Shown: positions 26,401 through 32,400 of the stretch, one piece after another
Layout: each line of letters starts with the position of its first letter
Position numbering within the stretch: position 1 is the stretch's first letter
Origin: Meghimatium bilineatum
Taxonomy: Eukaryota; Mollusca; Gastropoda; Stylommatophora; Philomycidae
Direction: 5' to 3'
Assembly (NCBI GenBank): GCA_034231615.1
Contig: CM067304.1
Span: 17,814,944 to 17,878,943 of the forward strand
Length of the DNA: 64,000 nt
The notes under the pieces: model-generated
Database searches by the model: none
The model's input: the letters and a program-made list of their open reading frames with translations, nothing else
Told to the model about the DNA's origin: nothing
Position numbers and translations under genes: made by a program

Positions 26401-29400
26401 ATGGGCCATCCCCCTACATCAATCAGTACCACATTCCTGCCAAAGCAAGCTCAAGTACTGAAGTCAGAGATACCAGATGATGCACAAGAGCAACCACGTT
26501 ATCATGCAACTTGATAACATAACAAGTCTTCACAGTAAAATAGACTTGCTGTATAGGCATGTTAAACTGTGAACAAGAAGAAGACTAGTGTCAACCACAT
26601 TGCATACTGAACTTACCTAATCACTGCCCAGGTGTGGCATCAGTGTCCACTTCCAGGAGGCAGTCATGAATCTCCTTCATTAAATCTCCCTTATAAGCAA
26701 AAAATATATGCTTTCTTAGTGCTATGATGATTCATATGCAAAATATAGAAAATATTCCAAGTGCATTTCCATAATGAAAGGTCGGCATCACTCCAGTTTT
26801 GGAATATATTAAGAGATAGCAGATCAGATGGTTTGCACACATCGGTGGACTGTCATCAGACAGCATACCACAGCAGGCTGGGCTGCACAGATACAGTGGG
26901 GGAGACAGACCACGAAAACAATGGCCCAACGAGGTAAAGGAGGCGACAAATTCCACAGTGTATTCGGCACACAAGAGGGCTGTCTCCGGAAAACTCGTTT
27001 ACCCCTGATGCTGAAAGGCAACAAAGGGTTTAGCAAATAGATAGATAGATAGATAGCCTTTCCATCGAAAATTTAGATTACTCAATGGATAAAATATGCA
27101 TTGTATAGATTTTGTTGCTAGATTGAGAATGGCTGGGCATGCAAACAGTGGTTTGTGACTAGATTTTGTTGCTAGATTGAGAATGGCTGGGCACGTAGGC
27201 AGTGGTTTGTGACTAGATTTTGTTGCTAGATTGAGAATGGCTGGGCATGCAAACAATGGTTTGTGACTAGATTTTGTTGCTAGATTGAGAATGGCTGGGC
27301 ATGCAAACAATGGTTTGTGACTACATTTTGTTGCTAGATTGAGAATGGCTGGGCATGAAAACAATGGTTTGTGACTACATTTTGTTGCTAGATTGAGAAT
27401 AGCTGGGCACGCAAACAGTGGTTTGTGACTACATTTTATTGCTAGATTGAGAGTGGCTGGGCACGCAAACAGTGGTTTGTGACTAGATTTTATTGCTAGA
27501 TTGAGAATGGCTGGGCACGCAGACAGTGGTTTGAATCATGAAGTTGCTCTCTAATCTGATGAGAATCTTCATGTTTGTGACTGTACATGCAGGTGTTTGA
27601 GTAAATGAATGCACAGACAGGCCTGTCTAGTATGGCAGTCATGAAAAACAGATAAGAAATGGAACAAGCTGATATTCTGAATGCTCTTAGGGAGATAGGA
27701 TGAGCGACCAATGTAACATATGCTTGTGAATCTGCAACCTTGAGCAGACTACAGGAATACCATATCTAGAGGAGTGTGGCTAAACAAGAGTGTTATGTGG
27801 GTAACTATAGGAGACTAGTAAACCACGTTACCCCAATTTAATCAGTACCAGCAACTAAAATTTCTCCGTAGCCATGTTTAATATATGTATTTCATCAAAT
27901 TGCAGAGACCTACTTCCAGTGACACAATTGTACGTGAGTGTTGATGCAGCGACTAAGGAGAGCTTGAAGAAAATTGACAGGTAAAACAAGATTCTATTAG
28001 TCTCTAGCTGTTGTGATATCAAACAAGATTCTATTAGTTTCTAGCTGTTGTGATATCAAACAAGATTCTATTAGTTTCTAGTTGTTGTGATATCAAACAA
28101 GATTCTATTAGTTTCTAGTTGTTGTGATATCAAACAAGATTCTATTAGTTTCTAGCTGTTGTGATATCAAACAAGATTCTATTAGTTTCTAGTTGTTGTG
28201 ATATCAAACAAGATTCTATTAGTTTCTAGCTGTTGTGATATCAAACAAGATTCTATTAGTCTCTAGCTTGTGTGATGTTCAGTAGTTAGTTAGTTAGTTA
28301 GTTGTCGGATCATCATCACTGCAAACATCCATAGTTGCTCCGATCTCTCCTTGAGTGTATCCGCCATCACACTTCTGCTAACAGTACCGGTCCTATGCTG
28401 GTTGACCATCATTCTTCTGCGCCCTCCAAAATGTTCACCTCTAGCAACACCGCATTTCAATCCCTGATCTTTAATCCTAGCCATTGAAAAGGAATCATCA
28501 TCCACATTAGTCTCACTCTCGCGTGTTATATCTCTTAAGGAGTTCAAAACGTCCGCGCGATCCATTGCCCCATCGCCTTGTGCCACAATCGCGCACGGTG
28601 CCAGTTGATCCGCTCTTTGATTGCCTCGAACGCCCACATGTCAGGCACAAAAATAAATGTAACCATTTTCAAGCTCGCCTTTCTCAAGGTCCAATCAAGG
28701 TAAATGACATGCCGTTATATTGAGGTTATCTTCTTAGAGAAACTTCATGGCACGTCATCTATACAATTATACTTTTATTTTGTTATTGAAATGTGTTTTA
28801 TTTTTACCTGAATATATATGTATGCACCCTCTGTGGTTGGGAGGGAGCCAAAGATGTACTGTGCAACACTGGGGAGGAGGAAACTGACAGCACTGTTTTT
28901 TCCTATGGCTGAGACCCATCGTTGAGGAACAATGACTCAGGACGTGACAATCCTTTTGACTTGAACATTTGGTTGCATGCCTAGAGCAATAGAGATGTTC
29001 GGCATAACCAGTAGTCAATTGGTGGCGGGGAATGAGCACAGTGAACCCTATCTTGGCTACATTGGCTAGAAGCAGTGCATAGGTTGAAACCTACATACCT
29101 GGAGGTGTGATAGTTATTCTCTGGCTCTGTACCAGGGTGGGCCGAAAATCCACAGACTTACCAGCAATATAATGCCATTTATTGGCATGGGTCAAAGGGC
29201 ATGAGCCCATGGACCGTTGGATCAGCAACCAACCACCAGGAAGCAGGGTACCAGGGCTCATGCTATGGGAAGGTTGAGAAACGGCTCTATCACTACTTAG
29301 CAAGTGCAGTAAGTTATTTATTTTTTCTTGCGTTCACTCCTTAATAATCAACACAAATCCGTGCGGTTTCTGCCAGGCTTACAAATAGCTTAGTCTATTG

Positions 29401-32400
29401 CATAATTATTTCTTTGTTTTAAATGTTCAAACTGTGTGCTTTATTTTCCTGTGCAGGCCGCTGTTTAAGGATTATTGGCAGCGTTTCATTGACAGCCTGT
29501 CAGCGCTTAGAGACAAGGGGCAGAGAACTGTGTACAGGTTGACACTTGTAAAAGCATTTAATACTGAGGAGTTGGATAACTATGCCAAGTTAGTCTCCCT
29601 CGGTAACCCAGACTTTATAGAAGTCAAGGTGAGAGAATTAGAAGTTTATAGAAGTCACGGTGAGAGAATTAGAACTTACATAAATGAAGGTGAGGGAGTT
29701 AGAACTTTATAGAAATAAAGATGAGAAAATTAGAACTATAGAAGTCAAGATGAGAGAATTATAACTTTAAAGTCAAGATGAGAGAATTGGAACTTTATAG
29801 AAGTAAAGATGAGAGTGTTGTACGACTTGTAACAATGTCTTGTAAGAATTGCAGCAATGTCTATGTATATATGGATATAGCAATAAATATAGCAGTATGG
29901 CAATCTATAAGTGCATAGAATGAGTTTAAATAAAATTTTACATGAAATCTGTGATATAATTTTATCACATAATATTTTTTCCGTCCTAAACTTATTTTAG
30001 AAATAATTATCAGATACACGTTTAACCATTGTAAACATATAGAGACTTCATTACCAAAACATATTAGTATAATTAAATGATTAATAATCAAATTGATGAC
30101 ATCAGTCATAGATAAAAAATTCATGCTGAAAAACAGGCTGGTAAAATCACAGTTTTGCCCCTGACACAATAAGAGTTAATATAGGGATAAATCCTTAGTG
30201 TTACGGAACAACCCAACTCAAAAAAGATAAAAACTTATCTCCTTACATATCTCTGGTGTTTTGTTTTTTTTAAATGTCTTGATCGTGAGAATTACTGTTT
30301 TATCATTTAGGGTGTCACTTACTGCGGAGAGTCAAAGGCTTCCACGTTGACCATGGAAAATGTTCCTTGGCATGAGGAAGTTGTCAAATTTGTCGCAGAG
30401 CTCGTCAGTCGTCTTCCAGAGTATGAGATTGCATCTGAGCATGAACACTCTAATTGCCTACTTGTAGCACATAAAAAGGTACATTTTTGTGTGTGTTTCT
30501 TCCTAAGAATTAAACATTGTGATCAAAAAGGGAATGATTTTATGTTGCCTCAAATGTTCTCTAAATGAAGCTGCACAATGCCTGTATGTGGCATTACTCA
30601 TAGAACATAACTCCATAGAACATAACTCCATAGAACATAACTCCATAGAACATAACTCTATAGCATCAAGCAATAATCCTCACGGATCTCTGATAGCATT
30701 CACTTTATAAGTAAGATGTCGCAGGTGAGATTTGAACCTACAACCTCTTGAGCATGAAAAGAACAGCTTAACCACTATGACAGGGAGATCCCAAAACCTG
30801 AGATGAATGTAAGACCACGTATCACATCACAGAGAGGAATGTAATACCACATATCATATCACAGAAAGGAATGTAAGAACACGTATCACTGAGAGGAATG
30901 TAAGAACACGTATCACTAAGTCACAGTGAGGAATATAAGACCATGTATCACATCACAGAGAGGGATATAAGAATCACATATCACATGACTATATCTTTGC
31001 ATCTGGAAACAATCCTTGCAGCGGTAATGACAAATATATTGCTCGAACCACAATTACGGCAGCCATTTTGTAACTAGGAATACAGCGGTAGAGTAATATC
31101 ACAAATTACTAAAAAATTTCACATCTGCTCAGGTTTTTTTTAAAGTGTAAACTGTAGACCCTTATTTTGGTATAGTACTTATGATGCTTCTATGCTGCTA
31201 CGAAACTTCTGCCTTGAATTGTTAAGCATGCAGTCCAATATTGGTCATGTGTAGAGCGGTTTGTTTTAGGTCATCTTTGATTCCTGACACTACACAACAA
31301 TTGATGACACTTCTATGCTACTACACAACTTCTGTGATCAATTAAACATTCAGTTCAATATTGGTCATGTATAGAGCAGATTGTTTTAGGTCGTACAATT
31401 TAATGGCAGTATCCTGGGTATCCAGGTGGTCAGTGCTATTGAAGTGATCAACAACAAGAGTGTCTCAAACTTGGGGTACTGCTGTACAGATGTTGACAGA
31501 ATCTGTCTCTGAGCCTCTTAACCATCTTCTCTATGTAAGTCATGGTACATGGTAAGTCATTGGTAGCCACGTTGCGCAGTGGTTGGCTTCGCATATGAGT
31601 GGTCCTGGGTTCATTCCCCAGTTGAGGCAGAAATGTTTCTCAAATGGCAAAGGCTCCCGGGTCGACCCAGCCTTAAATGGGTACCGGATTAATCCGGGAA
31701 GTAAAGACAGACTGCGAGGGAGAGGAGATGGCTGCCGCCCTCATTAGCAGAGCCTCTGAAATGTGAGATCACTAACATCTCACACCCCTACGGCATTAAA
31801 AAATGCTATGGGTTACTTTACTTTACATGGTACAATGTTTACAAACAAGAGAGGCCTCCTACTCAGAGGGGTACAAACGTTACTTGAGATGAAATTATAT
31901 GGGGCTTCATCAAGAAGAAAACCTCGCTATATTGGCATATCATTTATTAGGAATTTACTGTTGCAGGGAGGTTCGTGAGATGGACCACTTGTGAGAGTAT
32001 CAGACCTTCTATATGCCAGATAAAGGGATAAATCCTCAATGTCTGCAAACAACACGACACACTAAAGCTATGAGTGCTGGTGCAACACAGATAATAATAA
32101 AGGAATAAGTAAGGAGTTTTGCCAGTAAAACAATACATAACACACTAATAAAATCAACAGAAACAGATATCGTTTCGACTAAAAAGTCAGGACAAAAACA
32201 AACAAAAAATTAGGGATATTACGAAAATAGAATCATAGTGTGGGTGAGGAGCAAGAGCAGATAATAAAGAAGATGAGACAGAAAAAGAAGACAAGTACAA
32301 CAAGATCAGAAGAAAGAGTAAAAGGAAAACAAAATAGTGAATATAATAGGGGGGAAAAAATCAAAGTAAAATTGACGTATCTGAAATTTGTTATCCAGTG

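Noticed and set aside
26999-27364. 121-codon frame with CPAILNLATK repeats
   Set aside because: 54-bp tandem repeat.
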